Assembly (NCBI RefSeq): GCF_014256275.1
Contig: NZ_JACCFE010000002.1
Span: 6,398,001-6,462,000, forward strand
Length of the DNA: 64,000 nt
Reading direction: 5' to 3'
From: Rhodococcus sp. 4CII
Lineage (GTDB): Bacteria > Actinomycetota > Actinomycetes > Mycobacteriales > Mycobacteriaceae
Shown: positions 9,034-17,884 of the stretch, piece after piece
Layout of the letters: each line of letters starts with the position of its first letter
How positions within the stretch are numbered: the first letter of the stretch is position 1
Translations under genes and position numbers: made by a program
Notes under the pieces: generated by a model
The model's input: the letters and a program-made list of their open reading frames with translations, nothing else
The model's database searches: none
Told to the model about the DNA's origin: nothing

Positions 9034-9867
9034 TCACCGGCGCGCGTCGCACGTGACGGTCAGATAGTTCGTCAGGATTCGCCGGTTCTCCTCGGACACC
9101 GGGATGCGCGAGTATTCCGGTTCCGACGAGCCGATGGCGATCCACAACGGAAAGACGAACGGCTTCTTCGCCTCCGCGAGTGCGTGGGGGTCGCACCGTG
9201 CCGCGTCGATCGTGATGTCGACGCTCAGCCGATCCTGATCGGCCGGCATCGTGGCGGGAAGCGCACCGCGCACGTCGTACAGGACGCTGCCGCCGACCTC
9301 GTCCAATCGAATGTCGCCCGACGCCGTGCCCCGGGTCACGACCAGCCGGGCGGGCAGCGGAGCCGTCGGCTCGGGCGGTGCCGGCGCCGGGACGAGGGTC
9401 ACCGGGGCGGCCTTCTCCAGATCTTCTGCGGCGCAGTCGGCGTCGTGGATGCGGCGGAGAACGTCGTAGGGGGTGGCGAGCGGCACCCGCACGGGAGACG
9501 CTCCCGCCACACCGAGCAGGGCGTACGCCGGGTCCGGGGGAGTGTCGCAGCGCACCGTGCCGTACCCGGCCTCGACGTCGATCCGGTTCCCGGGACCGAG
9601 TTCGATCTCGCGCCGTGTCTCGGGCGCCGGATCGAAACCCGGACTGTCCAGCGCCACCGACGTCACGGTGGCGGGGACGTCGCCGGTATTCGTTATCCGT
9701 ACGTGAATCCGGCCGCCGGCGGCGTCGTCCTCACGGCTGCGATACGCCTCCGCCGCCAGCGGGGCGGGAGCCTCGTCGGCCGACTCCCCGTTGCTGCAGC
9801 CCGGGAGGACGCCGCAGGCGGTGGCCGCGGCGCAGACGAGTAGGACGACAGTCCGGGGCGACGTCAG
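9034..9867 (-). CDS. Putative lipoprotein or secreted protein of unknown function
   Basis: The conventional start is GTG 9666 (210 residues), but the frame stays open upstream and encodes a good export signal: TVVLLVCAAATACGVLPGC followed by SNGESADE, a lipobox-like cysteine and an acidic linker. The first usable codon for that version is CTG 9867, overlapping the stop of the upstream TPM gene (CTGA). I therefore give the longer form of 277 residues, with low certainty about the start. The rest is a beta-rich domain (TNTGDVPATVTSVALDSPG, ending YLTVTCDARR) that I do not recognise. It probably forms an operon with the TPM gene. Confidence 0.6.
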   Translation of the reverse strand: MTSPRTVVLLVCAAATACGVLPGCSNGESADEAPAPLAAEAYRSREDDAAGGRIHVRITNTGDVPATVTSVALDSPGFDPAPETRREIELGPGNRIDVEAGYGTVRCDTPPDPAYALLGVAGASPVRVPLATPYDVLRRIHDADCAAEDLEKAAPVTLVPAPAPPEPTAPLPARLVVTRGTASGDIRLDEVGGSVLYDVRGALPATMPADQDRLSVDITIDAARCDPHALAEAKKPFVFPLWIAIGSSEPEYSRIPVSEENRRILTNYLTVTCDARR

Positions 9868-11924
9868 AATCGGCCGCCCCCGCTGATTCGGCCCGAGCTG
9901 CTCGGTCCGCCGAAGGAACGCGGCCCACTGCTGCGGCCGCCTCCCGAGCCCCGGCTTCCCCAGTTGCCGCCACCGCTGAATCCGCCGCGCAGGATGCTGT
10001 CGATCAGGATGCCGCCGAGGATCGCCCCGGTCGCATTCCCGCCGCCACCGGCGCCGGGCCCGGGGCGTTGACGGGACTCCCAGCGACTCACGTCGTTCTG
10101 CGCCAGCCGCAGGGCGTCGGCGGCCAGGCCGGCCGCGGCCTGCGCGTGCTGGAGCGCACGGGAGGGGTCGGTGGCGCGCAGTTGCTGTGCGCCCGTCAGG
10201 TACCTTTGCGCCTCGGTGAGGCGGGTCCGGGCGTCTGCCCCGACCGCGCCGCGTCGGGTGCCGATGAAGTCCGACGCCGCAGTGACTTGCGACTGCGCCG
10301 CGACGAGGTCCTGCTCGAGGCGCTGCTGCGCGCGTTCGGCCTGTTGCCGGGATTCCTGCGCCTCGGCGAGGACGGCGTCCAGTTCGGCGTCGGCCTTGAC
10401 GATCTGGGTGAAGCTGCCGAGCGGGTCGGTGTCGGCGGCCGTGCGGGCCGCCGCGAGCGCTGCCTCGGCCGCGGACCGGGCGGATGCGAGCCGGGCCCCG
10501 CCCTGCTCGGTGAACTGGCCCGCGGCGGTGATCCCGGCCTCCACGTCGGTGATCGCGGCCGGCAGGGTGGCGATGGCGTGGCGGATGTCGTCGGCGGCGT
10601 GGTCGACGGCGTCGAGCAAAGTCCGGGCCTGTTCGAGCGCACCCTCCGCGCCGCGGATCGCGGACACCGCCGGCCCCTGCTTCCCGGGCGGCAGGGCGAT
10701 CGCGTCCCGGCCCTCGGCCACGGACCGTTCCGCGAACGCCAGCCGCTCCTCCGCCATGGTTACGTTGTGGGCGACGGAAGCGAGTGCGGCGGCCGGGAAT
10801 TCGGTCTGCAGTCCGGTGAGGATCCGGGTCGAGTCGGGGATGCGCACGGTCAACGCGACCATGTCCCGGGTGAGCGCGTCGAGGCGGTCGGGGGCGTTGA
10901 TCAGCAGGTCCCGGAGCCCGTCGAACTCCTGCACCTGCTCGTTGAGCTCACGGTCGGCGCGCCCGCAGGAGGTGACGATGTCGATCAGCATCTCCCGTTG
11001 CTGCTGGGGTGTCTCGGGGAACGCGTCGTCGAGTCGCTGCCGCACGGTGAACGCCGCTGCCAGGGTGGCCTTCGCCGTGTCGAATGCCGCGGTGAACGCG
11101 GCGGTGGCCTGATCGCCGAACTCGCCGCGGGCCAGGTCGAGTTCCTCCTGGCTCGTGCGCAGGGCGTTGTCGGTCTCGACGAGCACCTCCTTGGCGCGCT
11201 CGTCGAGGGTTGGCAACGGAAGCGCCGTCAGTGCGGCGGTGTCCTCGGGGCTGATGCTGCGCGCCGCCTCCACGCCGGCCCGCGCCCGGTCGTGCTTCTT
11301 CTTGCGCGAGTACAGCACGACCCCGCCCGCGCCGACGACGACGACACCGCCGCCGATCAGCAGGGTGCGCACGGACATGCCGCCGCTCGTGCTCATCGCA
11401 TCGCCCAGTCCACCTGCCGCGGCGATGGCGCCGCCCGCCCAGTCCTCTTCGCGCAGAGCCGGTTCCACCGCATCCACCCGGATCGACTCGGCCTCGTCGC
11501 TGGTGATCTCCGACAGTCCGTCCGGCGCGATGAGGGCGTACTCGCGGTCCACCGTCGCGACCGCGAGCAGGGCGTCGCGGTCGCCGAGCGAGGAGGCATG
11601 CGCCGTCTGATCCGCCCACGGACCGGCGCCCAGCCCGCTGAAGTCGGGAACGTACACCACCCACAACCGCACCTTGTGCTCGTCGTAGAGCTGGTCGATC
11701 GCCGCCTGTACGTCGCCCTTCTGGTCGGCGTCGAGCACGCCGACGGTGTCCGTGATCTGGCCCGGAAGACGGAACGGTGCGTCCGCCGCGGCGAGCGCGG
11801 GAGAGAACAGGATCGCCACGAGAGTCAGGAGTGCGGAGACGGCGCCCAGCGCGGCGAACCGCCGAAAACGGGTAAGTTGGGGGCGGGACGACGGCGTCTG
11901 CTCGAGGCGCGGTGCGAGTGGCAT
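9864..11924 (-). CDS. TPM-domain membrane-anchored protein
   Basis: A 686-residue exported protein: a signal sequence (AALGAVSALLTLVAILFSPALAAA, about residues 27-50) leads into a TPM domain (ITDTVGVLDADQKGDVQAAI, then LWVVYVPDFSG and VDREYALI) of the family linked to photosystem repair or phosphatase activity in other organisms. A membrane span (LLIGGGVVVVGAGGVVLY, near 188-205) is followed by a long alanine-rich coiled-coil-like region and a glycine/serine-rich tail with many GGG runs. It resembles Rv2345 in build and in its place near dgt and dnaG. Its role in actinobacteria is not known. A function in envelope maintenance is only a guess. Confidence 0.82.
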   Translation of the reverse strand: MPLAPRLEQTPSSRPQLTRFRRFAALGAVSALLTLVAILFSPALAAADAPFRLPGQITDTVGVLDADQKGDVQAAIDQLYDEHKVRLWVVYVPDFSGLGAGPWADQTAHASSLGDRDALLAVATVDREYALIAPDGLSEITSDEAESIRVDAVEPALREEDWAGGAIAAAGGLGDAMSTSGGMSVRTLLIGGGVVVVGAGGVVLYSRKKKHDRARAGVEAARSISPEDTAALTALPLPTLDERAKEVLVETDNALRTSQEELDLARGEFGDQATAAFTAAFDTAKATLAAAFTVRQRLDDAFPETPQQQREMLIDIVTSCGRADRELNEQVQEFDGLRDLLINAPDRLDALTRDMVALTVRIPDSTRILTGLQTEFPAAALASVAHNVTMAEERLAFAERSVAEGRDAIALPPGKQGPAVSAIRGAEGALEQARTLLDAVDHAADDIRHAIATLPAAITDVEAGITAAGQFTEQGGARLASARSAAEAALAAARTAADTDPLGSFTQIVKADAELDAVLAEAQESRQQAERAQQRLEQDLVAAQSQVTAASDFIGTRRGAVGADARTRLTEAQRYLTGAQQLRATDPSRALQHAQAAAGLAADALRLAQNDVSRWESRQRPGPGAGGGGNATGAILGGILIDSILRGGFSGGGNWGSRGSGGGRSSGPRSFGGPSSSGRISGGGRF

Positions 11925-11993
11925 GGCAGCAAATCTATCGGGTGTGGCGAGTCGTCATCGGGACAGATCGGCGACAGCTGGCAGAATCAGGGA

Positions 11994-12686
11994 GTGAATT
12001 CTGCACCGAGCCGTGAACGCCACGACCTCCCGCGCCGCCCCGCGCGCCTGGGGTTCGCCGGCACGCTGGCCCGGTGGACCCGCCGGATCATCGTCGGCGT
12101 CGTCCTCCTCGCCACGGCACTGGTGGCCGGCACCGCTGTCCGGGTGTGGCAGGTCGCGCGGATCGACGACACGTCGACGGCGGACGCGATCGTGGTGCTC
12201 GGCGCCGCCCAGTATTCGGGCACCCCGTCCTCGGTGTTCGAGGCGCGTCTCGAACAGGCGTACAAGCTGTTCGAGCGGGGAGTGGCCCCCGAGGTCATCA
12301 CGGTCGGCGGCAAGCAGGAGGGCGACGAGTACACGGAGGCTGCGTCCGGAAAGAACTACCTGATCTCCCGCGGCGTCCCCGCCGACAGCATCACCGCCGT
12401 CGAGGAGGGCTCCGACACCCTGCTCAGCATCGAGGCGGTCGGCGAGGCGATGGGCGCGCAGGGCATCCACTCGGCGGTCCTCGTCAGCGACCCCTGGCAT
12501 TCGCTGCGAACGCGGACGATGGCGCGCGACGCCGGGCTCGACGCGTGGACGGCGCCCACCCGGCAGGGCCCGGCGGTGTTCACCCGCGAATCCCAGTTGC
12601 ATGGAATCGCCCGCGAGACAGGGGCGTTGATCTGGTATCAGCTCACCCACTTCTCGGCCGATTTCCCCTACACGGCGGGACAGTAG
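11994..12686 (+). CDS. DUF218 (SanA/ElyC-like) membrane protein
   Basis: A 230-residue protein with one N-terminal membrane segment ([20 protein letters not shown]) and an outer DUF218 domain. Seen features are [44 protein letters not shown], and the later [20 protein letters not shown]. Members of this family include the envelope-related proteins SanA and ElyC of enterobacteria, where they affect wall-precursor metabolism; the biochemical activity is unsettled. The start is GTG 11994. It is divergent from the TPM gene and lies seven bases before dgt, so it is likely cotranscribed with dgt. Confidence 0.82.
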   Translation: MNSAPSRERHDLPRRPARLGFAGTLARWTRRIIVGVVLLATALVAGTAVRVWQVARIDDTSTADAIVVLGAAQYSGTPSSVFEARLEQAYKLFERGVAPEVITVGGKQEGDEYTEAASGKNYLISRGVPADSITAVEEGSDTLLSIEAVGEAMGAQGIHSAVLVSDPWHSLRTRTMARDAGLDAWTAPTRQGPAVFTRESQLHGIARETGALIWYQLTHFSADFPYTAGQ

Positions 12687-12693
12687 AGAGTCG

Positions 12694-13992
12694 ATGACAG
12701 CACACCCGACACCTCGCCGCGACGTGTACTCCGCACACGACGTCGCCCGCCGGGTCCGCGAGGCACCGAAACGGGCCGGCATCCCGGGGAGCCAGATCGC
12801 GGCCGCGCAGCACCGATCGGTGTTCTCCCGCGACCGCGCCCGGGTCCAGCACTCCGCGGCGCTCCGCAGGCTCGCCGACAAGACCCAGGTGGTGGGTCCC
12901 CGGGACGGCGATACGCCGCGCACCCGGTTGACGCACTCGATCGAGGTGGCCCAGATCGGCCGCGGAATCGCCGACGGACTCGGCTGCGACCCCGACCTCG
13001 TCGACCTCGCGGGCCTCGCTCACGACATCGGCCACCCTCCGTACGGCCACAACGGGGAGAAGGCACTCGACGAGGTCGCGGAACGCTGCGGCGGGTTCGA
13101 GGGGAACGCCCAGAATCTCCGCATCCTCACCAGCCTCGAACCGAAGGTGCTCTACCCCGACGGAACCAGCGCCGGACTCAATCTGACCCGTGCATCGCTG
13201 GACGCGGCGATCAAGTACCCGTGGACCCGCCCGCGCCCGGGTGCCAAGTTCGGCGCCTACGAAGACGACGCCGACGTGCTCGCCTGGATTCGGGAGGGCG
13301 CCCCCGACGGCCGCCAGTGCCTCGAGGCGCAGGTCATGGACTGGGCGGACGACGTCGCCTACTCCGTGCACGACGTCGAGGACGGGGTGATCGACGGCCG
13401 CATCGATCTGCGTTCGCTCGCCGATCCGGTCGATCAGAGGGCGCTCGCCGAGTTCGGGGCCTCCGAGTTCGCGGGACTCGACGTGGAGGAACTCGTCGAG
13501 GCGGCACAGCGGTTGAGTCTGCTGCCGGTCGTCCGGGACGTGGGAACCTACGACGGCACGCTCACCAGTTCCGTCGCCCTCAAGAACTTGACCAGCGAAT
13601 TGGTCGGCCGGTTCGCGACCGCCGCGATCATCGGAACCCGCGACGTCCACGGCGAGCGGGCGGTCGCGCGCTACGACGCCGACCTGGTGGTCCCGCCGGT
13701 GGTCGCGGCCGAGGTGGCGCTCCTCAAGACGTTCGCACTGAACTACGTGATGTCCGATGCCGGCCACCGGGCGCGGCAGGAACGCCAGCGTGACCGCGTG
13801 CATCGCGTCGCCGAGTGGCTGCTCGCGACCGCACCCGCCGGCCTCGACCCGATCCTGGTCCCCGGGTGGACCGCGGCCGCCGACGACGCGGCCCGCGTCC
13901 GGGTGATCGTCGACCAGATCGCCTCCTACACCGAGAGCCGGCTCGAACGCGTCGACAAGTCCAGTCTGGGGGCGCAGGCGAGCTGGGGCTGA
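12694..13992 (+). CDS. dgt: Deoxyguanosine triphosphate triphosphohydrolase-like protein (Dgt)
   Basis: HD-domain nucleotide hydrolase that splits dNTPs to deoxynucleosides and triphosphate. The 432 residues carry the N-terminal [20 protein letters not shown] and [14 protein letters not shown], the HD metal motif [14 protein letters not shown] (near residues 109-122), and a third site in [16 protein letters not shown]. The family is regularly found directly before dnaG in mycobacteria and relatives (Rv2344c). The ATG start is unambiguous. Substrate preference cannot be read from the sequence. Confidence 0.93.
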   Translation: MTAHPTPRRDVYSAHDVARRVREAPKRAGIPGSQIAAAQHRSVFSRDRARVQHSAALRRLADKTQVVGPRDGDTPRTRLTHSIEVAQIGRGIADGLGCDPDLVDLAGLAHDIGHPPYGHNGEKALDEVAERCGGFEGNAQNLRILTSLEPKVLYPDGTSAGLNLTRASLDAAIKYPWTRPRPGAKFGAYEDDADVLAWIREGAPDGRQCLEAQVMDWADDVAYSVHDVEDGVIDGRIDLRSLADPVDQRALAEFGASEFAGLDVEELVEAAQRLSLLPVVRDVGTYDGTLTSSVALKNLTSELVGRFATAAIIGTRDVHGERAVARYDADLVVPPVVAAEVALLKTFALNYVMSDAGHRARQERQRDRVHRVAEWLLATAPAGLDPILVPGWTAAADDAARVRVIVDQIASYTESRLERVDKSSLGAQASWG

Positions 13993-14097
13993 CACGCCGG
14001 AAGTCGGGACCAATCCGGCCGCCGCGGTGCTACGAATACGTCTACAGACAGCTCGCACCCCCACGTACAGCTCACACCCGAGGGTCAGGGAGACCGG

Positions 14098-15303
14098 ATG
14101 AAGTCTGCAGTTCGCAAGATCATCGGTTCGACATCCGCAGCGCTGGCAGTAGCGGTCGGCGCCGCACTGCTGGCCCCACCCGCGGCGCAGGCCGCGCCCG
14201 TATACCCCTTCGCGGACCCGGACCCGTTCTACGGTGCGCCCGCGGACGTCGCGGCACATGCCGACGGTGACGTGCTGGCCAGCCGTCCGGTCGCCGCCAC
14301 CGGCTTTCCCACGGCCGACGCCTGGCAGGTCAAGTACAAGTCGACGAACTCCGCCGGGGCGCCCATCGCGGCGATGACCACGGTGCTGGTGCCCCGCGGA
14401 ACCCCCGCGAACCGGCCGCTGGTGTCGTATCAGCCGTTCGTCAACGCGCTCGGACTCGAGTGCGCTCCGTCACGTCAGCTGTTTACCGGTGGACTGCAGG
14501 AAGCCCCGGCCCTCAACGCGCTCCTCGCGCGGGGCTGGGCCGTCGCCGTACCCGACCATCTCGGTCCCACCAGCGCGTACGGTGCCGCGAAGCTCGGTGG
14601 GCGGCTCGTGCTCGACGGCGTCCGCGCCGCCCAGCGACTCCCCGAGGCCGGGCTCGGCGGCAGTCCGGTCGGGTTGGCGGGCTACTCGGGCGGCGCCATG
14701 GCCACCAACTGGGCCGCGGCGCTCGCACCCACCTACGCCCCGGAACTGAACATCGTCGGTGCCGCCGAGGGCGGCACCCCGGTCAACATCGGCGAACTCG
14801 CCGATCGGCTGGGCAGCACCCGTTCGCAGGCGTTCGGCCTGGGCTTCGCGGCCGCCATCGGACTCGAGCGTGAATACCCGACCCGGTCGCCGCTCGGGGA
14901 CGGCCTCAACGACGAGGGGCTCGCTCTGCGCGCGCAGATGAGCAACATGTGCACCGACTCGATCCTCGGCGCCGGAGCCGGGAAGTCGCTGCCCGATCTG
15001 ACGAACGGTCCCGGCATCCTCGGGAATCCGTCCGGCCGATCGGTGATGGACGAGAACAGCGTGGAACTGTATCCGGGAGTTCCGCGGACCCCGATGTTCG
15101 TCTGGCACGGCAGTGCAGACCCGCTCGTCGCCATCGGGCCGGTGCAGAACACCGTCGCCCGGTACTGCTCCCAGGGTGCGCGGGTGCAGTTCGACGTGAT
15201 CCCGGGCGCCGACCACGGCACCGCCACGATGCTCGGCGCCGGTCCCGCATTCGGTTACCTCGGCGACCGATTCGCCGGGATTCCCGCGCCCTCGAACTGC
15301 TGA
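14098..15303 (+). CDS. Secreted lipase (secretory lipase family)
   Basis: A 401-residue exported alpha/beta hydrolase. An N-terminal signal peptide (AALAVAVGAALLAPPAAQAAP, cut near residue 34) precedes the mature part. The nucleophile elbow is GYSGGA, about residue 197, and the C-terminus carries WHGSADPLVAIGPV and DHGTATM, fitting the acid and histidine of the triad. The pattern matches the secretory lipase (LIP) family that hydrolyses triacylglycerols or other esters outside the cell. It stands alone between dgt and dnaG, and its GAGACCGG leader gives a modest ribosome site. Confidence 0.87.
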   Translation: MKSAVRKIIGSTSAALAVAVGAALLAPPAAQAAPVYPFADPDPFYGAPADVAAHADGDVLASRPVAATGFPTADAWQVKYKSTNSAGAPIAAMTTVLVPRGTPANRPLVSYQPFVNALGLECAPSRQLFTGGLQEAPALNALLARGWAVAVPDHLGPTSAYGAAKLGGRLVLDGVRAAQRLPEAGLGGSPVGLAGYSGGAMATNWAAALAPTYAPELNIVGAAEGGTPVNIGELADRLGSTRSQAFGLGFAAAIGLEREYPTRSPLGDGLNDEGLALRAQMSNMCTDSILGAGAGKSLPDLTNGPGILGNPSGRSVMDENSVELYPGVPRTPMFVWHGSADPLVAIGPVQNTVARYCSQGARVQFDVIPGADHGTATMLGAGPAFGYLGDRFAGIPAPSNC

Positions 15304-15338
15304 CCCGGAGGGGGGCGTTCGGGCTCCGGCGGAGCGCC

Positions 15339-15344
15339 TAGACT
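15339..15344 (+). promoter_or_regulatory. -10 element for a leaderless dnaG transcript
   Basis: TAGACT lies seven bases before the dnaG GTG at 15352, placing the transcript start at or next to the start codon. No Shine-Dalgarno sequence is present in between, which supports leaderless translation. Confidence 0.5.
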
Positions 15345-15351
15345 GTCGTTC

Positions 15352-17286
15352 GTGGCTGGCAGAATCCCTGATCGTGACGTTGCGGCCATTCGCGAGCGCA
15401 CACGGATCGAGGACATCGTGGGGGAGTACGTCTCCCTCAAGCGCGCGGGCGGCGACTCCATGAAGGGGCTGTGCCCGTTCCACGACGAGAAGTCGCCGTC
15501 GTTCCACGTGCGGCCCAACCACGGGCACTTCCACTGCTTCGGGTGCGGCGAGGGCGGCGACGTCTACTCGTTCCTCCAGAAGATCGAGCACATCAGTTTC
15601 GTCGAGGCCGTGGAGCAGCTCGCCGACCGGTTGAACTACTCCATCTCGTACGAGGGCGGCGGCACGTCGGTGCAGCGCGATCGCGGCACCCGCGCGCGGC
15701 TGGTCGCGGCCAATGCGGCCGCGCAGGAGTTCTATTCGGCGCGGCTGCAGGAACCCGACGCGCAGGCAGCCCGCGACTACCTGACGGAGCGGAATTTCGA
15801 CGCCGCGGCCGCGCAGCAGTTCGGGTGCGGATATGCGCCCGACGGCTGGGACATCCTCACGAAGCATCTGCTGGGCAAGGGCTTCGACGTCAAGGAGCTC
15901 GAGGCCGCGGGTCTGTCGAAGGCGGGGCGGCGCGGCCACATCGACCGCTTCCACCGGCGACTGCTGTGGCCCATCCGGAACCTGTCCGGCGACGTCATCG
16001 GCTTCGGCGCGCGCAAGTTGTTCGACGACGACACCATGCCCGGCAAGTACGTCAACACGCCGGAAACCGTGCTGTACAAGAAGTCTCAGGTGCTGTTCGG
16101 TCTCGATCTCGCCAAACGGGAGATCGCCAAGGGGCATCAGGCCGTGGTGGTCGAGGGCTACACCGACGTGATGGCGATGCATCTCGCAGGGGTCAAGACC
16201 GCGGTCGCCGCCTGCGGCACCGCATTCGGTGAGGACCACCTCGCGATGCTGCGACGGCTGCTGATGGACGACAGCTACTTCCGCGGCGAGATCATCTACA
16301 CGTTCGACGGAGACGCCGCCGGTCAGGCCGCGGCGATGAAGGCGTTCGAGGGCGACCAGAAGATGGCCGGGCAGACCTTCGTCGCCGTCGCACCCGAGGG
16401 CATGGACCCGTGCGAACTGCGGCAGAAGTCGGGCGACGCCGCCGTCCGCGACCTCGTGGCGCGGCGCACCCCGATGTTCGAGTTCGTGGTCAAATCGATC
16501 CTCACCGAGCACGACCTCGAGACAGCTGAGGGCCGGGTCGAGGCGCTGCGGCGCACGGTTCCGGTGGTCGCCCAGATCAAGGAAGCGACGCTGCGTGACA
16601 GCTATGCCGTCCAGCTGTCCGGCTGGGTGGGCTGGGACGACATCGCCGCAGTCCGTCAGCGGGTACGCGACGAGGCGCGGAAACGGGCATCCACCCGCGG
16701 ATCGATGCCGGCACCCCCGAAGAGGAAGGGGGCGCGCGAGGAGAACCGGGACACCCCGCAGCTGCCGGTCGGGCTCGCGCGGCCGCGTCCGAACGACCCG
16801 ACGCTGTGGGCGCAGCGCGAGGCGCTGAAGGGCGCGTTGCAGTATCCGTCGATCGCGGGCACCGTGTTCGATTCGCTGCCGGTGGAGACGTTCACGCACC
16901 CCACGTATGTGGTGATCCGCGAGTCGATGATCGCGTCCGGCGGCACCAGCGCGGGCCTCGGCGGCGCCGAATGGGTCGACGCGGTCAGCCGGGGCGTCGA
17001 CGACGTCACCGCGGCGTCCCTCGTGTCGGAACTCGCCGTCGAGCCGCTACCGGCCGAGGAGGACACCGTCCCGCGCTACATCTCCGGCGTGATCGCACGC
17101 CTGCAGGAGGTGTGGGTGGGGGAACAGGTGGCGGAACTCAAGTCGAAACTGCAGCGCATCTCACCGGCGGCGGAATCGGACGAGTTCCACTCCCTGCTCG
17201 GCGACCTCGTCGCCCTCGAGCAGTACCGCCGAAGCCTGCTCGATCAGGCCATCGGCGACACCAACCGAGACGGGATGGCCGGCTGA
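15352..17286 (+). CDS. dnaG: DnaG, DNA primase
   Basis: Makes RNA primers at the replication fork together with DnaB helicase. The 644 residues show the N-terminal CHC2 zinc finger (LCPFHDEKSPSFHVRP then FHCFGCGEGGD, residues 39-64), the RNA polymerase domain with IGFGARKL, the Toprim motifs VVVEGYTDVMAMH and TFDGDAAGQ, and a C-terminal helicase-interacting region (last about 150 residues). Length is normal. GTG 15352 is directly downstream of a TANNNT element. The following gene is convergent with a 13-base gap. Confidence 0.97.
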   Translation: MAGRIPDRDVAAIRERTRIEDIVGEYVSLKRAGGDSMKGLCPFHDEKSPSFHVRPNHGHFHCFGCGEGGDVYSFLQKIEHISFVEAVEQLADRLNYSISYEGGGTSVQRDRGTRARLVAANAAAQEFYSARLQEPDAQAARDYLTERNFDAAAAQQFGCGYAPDGWDILTKHLLGKGFDVKELEAAGLSKAGRRGHIDRFHRRLLWPIRNLSGDVIGFGARKLFDDDTMPGKYVNTPETVLYKKSQVLFGLDLAKREIAKGHQAVVVEGYTDVMAMHLAGVKTAVAACGTAFGEDHLAMLRRLLMDDSYFRGEIIYTFDGDAAGQAAAMKAFEGDQKMAGQTFVAVAPEGMDPCELRQKSGDAAVRDLVARRTPMFEFVVKSILTEHDLETAEGRVEALRRTVPVVAQIKEATLRDSYAVQLSGWVGWDDIAAVRQRVRDEARKRASTRGSMPAPPKRKGAREENRDTPQLPVGLARPRPNDPTLWAQREALKGALQYPSIAGTVFDSLPVETFTHPTYVVIRESMIASGGTSAGLGGAEWVDAVSRGVDDVTAASLVSELAVEPLPAEEDTVPRYISGVIARLQEVWVGEQVAELKSKLQRISPAAESDEFHSLLGDLVALEQYRRSLLDQAIGDTNRDGMAG

Positions 17287-17299
17287 CCCGGCCCGCCCA

Positions 17300-17548
17300 C
17301 TACTTCTTCTTGAGCTGATCCTGGGGAACCAGGATGGTCGTTTCCTCGTCGAGCGGCTTCATCGGTTCCAGCCTCGGCTGGGTGCTCAGTGAGTCGGACA
17401 GTTTCTGCCGGGACACCTGCAGCACCTTCTTCGTCGCGGGGCTGGTGGCCACGGCCTTCGTGGCCCTGCTGATCTGCTCGTACCGTGCCCGTCCCGCTCG
17501 CGTACCCAGCACGTAACCAGCAGCGATACCGATCAACAACCGCATCAT
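17300..17548 (-). CDS. Small membrane-anchored protein next to dnaG (YtxH-like)
   Basis: An 82-residue product beginning MMRLLIGIAAGYVLGTRAGR, a short glycine-rich membrane helix followed by a basic and helical cytoplasmic stretch, then a polar tail ending DQLKKK. This build is common in actinobacterial YtxH-like proteins of unknown role. ATG 17548 is preferred over the longer frame because GGAGGAA lies a few bases upstream; the next codon is also ATG. It converges with dnaG. I give no function. Confidence 0.75.
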   Translation of the reverse strand: MMRLLIGIAAGYVLGTRAGRARYEQISRATKAVATSPATKKVLQVSRQKLSDSLSTQPRLEPMKPLDEETTILVPQDQLKKK

Positions 17549-17686
17549 TCCCGCTTCCTCCCGACGCACAACGACCTTCACCCATCCTGCCTGATGCGTC
17601 GACAGGCAGGCGATTTGGTACTGGGGTGGGGCTATGCGCTACAGTTTCTCTCGCATCGCCGGGAACGGCGAAGCACAGCAGAATAA

Positions 17687-17759
17687 TCCCCTGTAGCTCA
17701 ATTGGCAGAGCTTCCGACTGTTAATCGGACGGTTGCTGGTTCGAGTCCAGCCGGGGGAG
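17687..17759 (+). tRNA. tRNA-Asn (anticodon GTT)
   Basis: Full cloverleaf of 73 bases. The acceptor stem pairs TCCCCTG with CGGGGGA, the anticodon arm is TCCGA-CTGTTAA-TCGGA with GTT at 17720-17722, and the T arm contains GGTTCGAGTCC. The discriminator base is G and CCA is not encoded. A rho-independent terminator follows six bases later. Confidence 0.95.
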
Positions 17760-17764
17760 CATCG

Positions 17765-17798
17765 AAACCCCGTCCGGTTCATCCGGGCGGGGTTTTCT
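17765..17798 (+). terminator. Rho-independent terminator after tRNA-Asn
   Basis: AAACCCCG pairs with CGGGGTTT, extended inward by a T-G pair and CCGG/CCGG around a five-base loop, and a short T-run follows. Its position just after the tRNA makes termination of the tRNA transcript the clear role. Confidence 0.8.
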
Positions 17799-17884
17799 GT
17801 TGTGCCCGGCCGATTCGGATCGGTGCGCCTGCCCGGACGAGTACATTCTCGCTGTATCGGCAGCAATCGACCGCGGGGTGTGCG

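Noticed and set aside
9378..12686. A 1102-codon plus-strand frame running through the TPM gene region
   Set aside because: Only its last 230 codons, from GTG 11994, encode a recognisable DUF218 protein; the rest is the antisense of the TPM gene.
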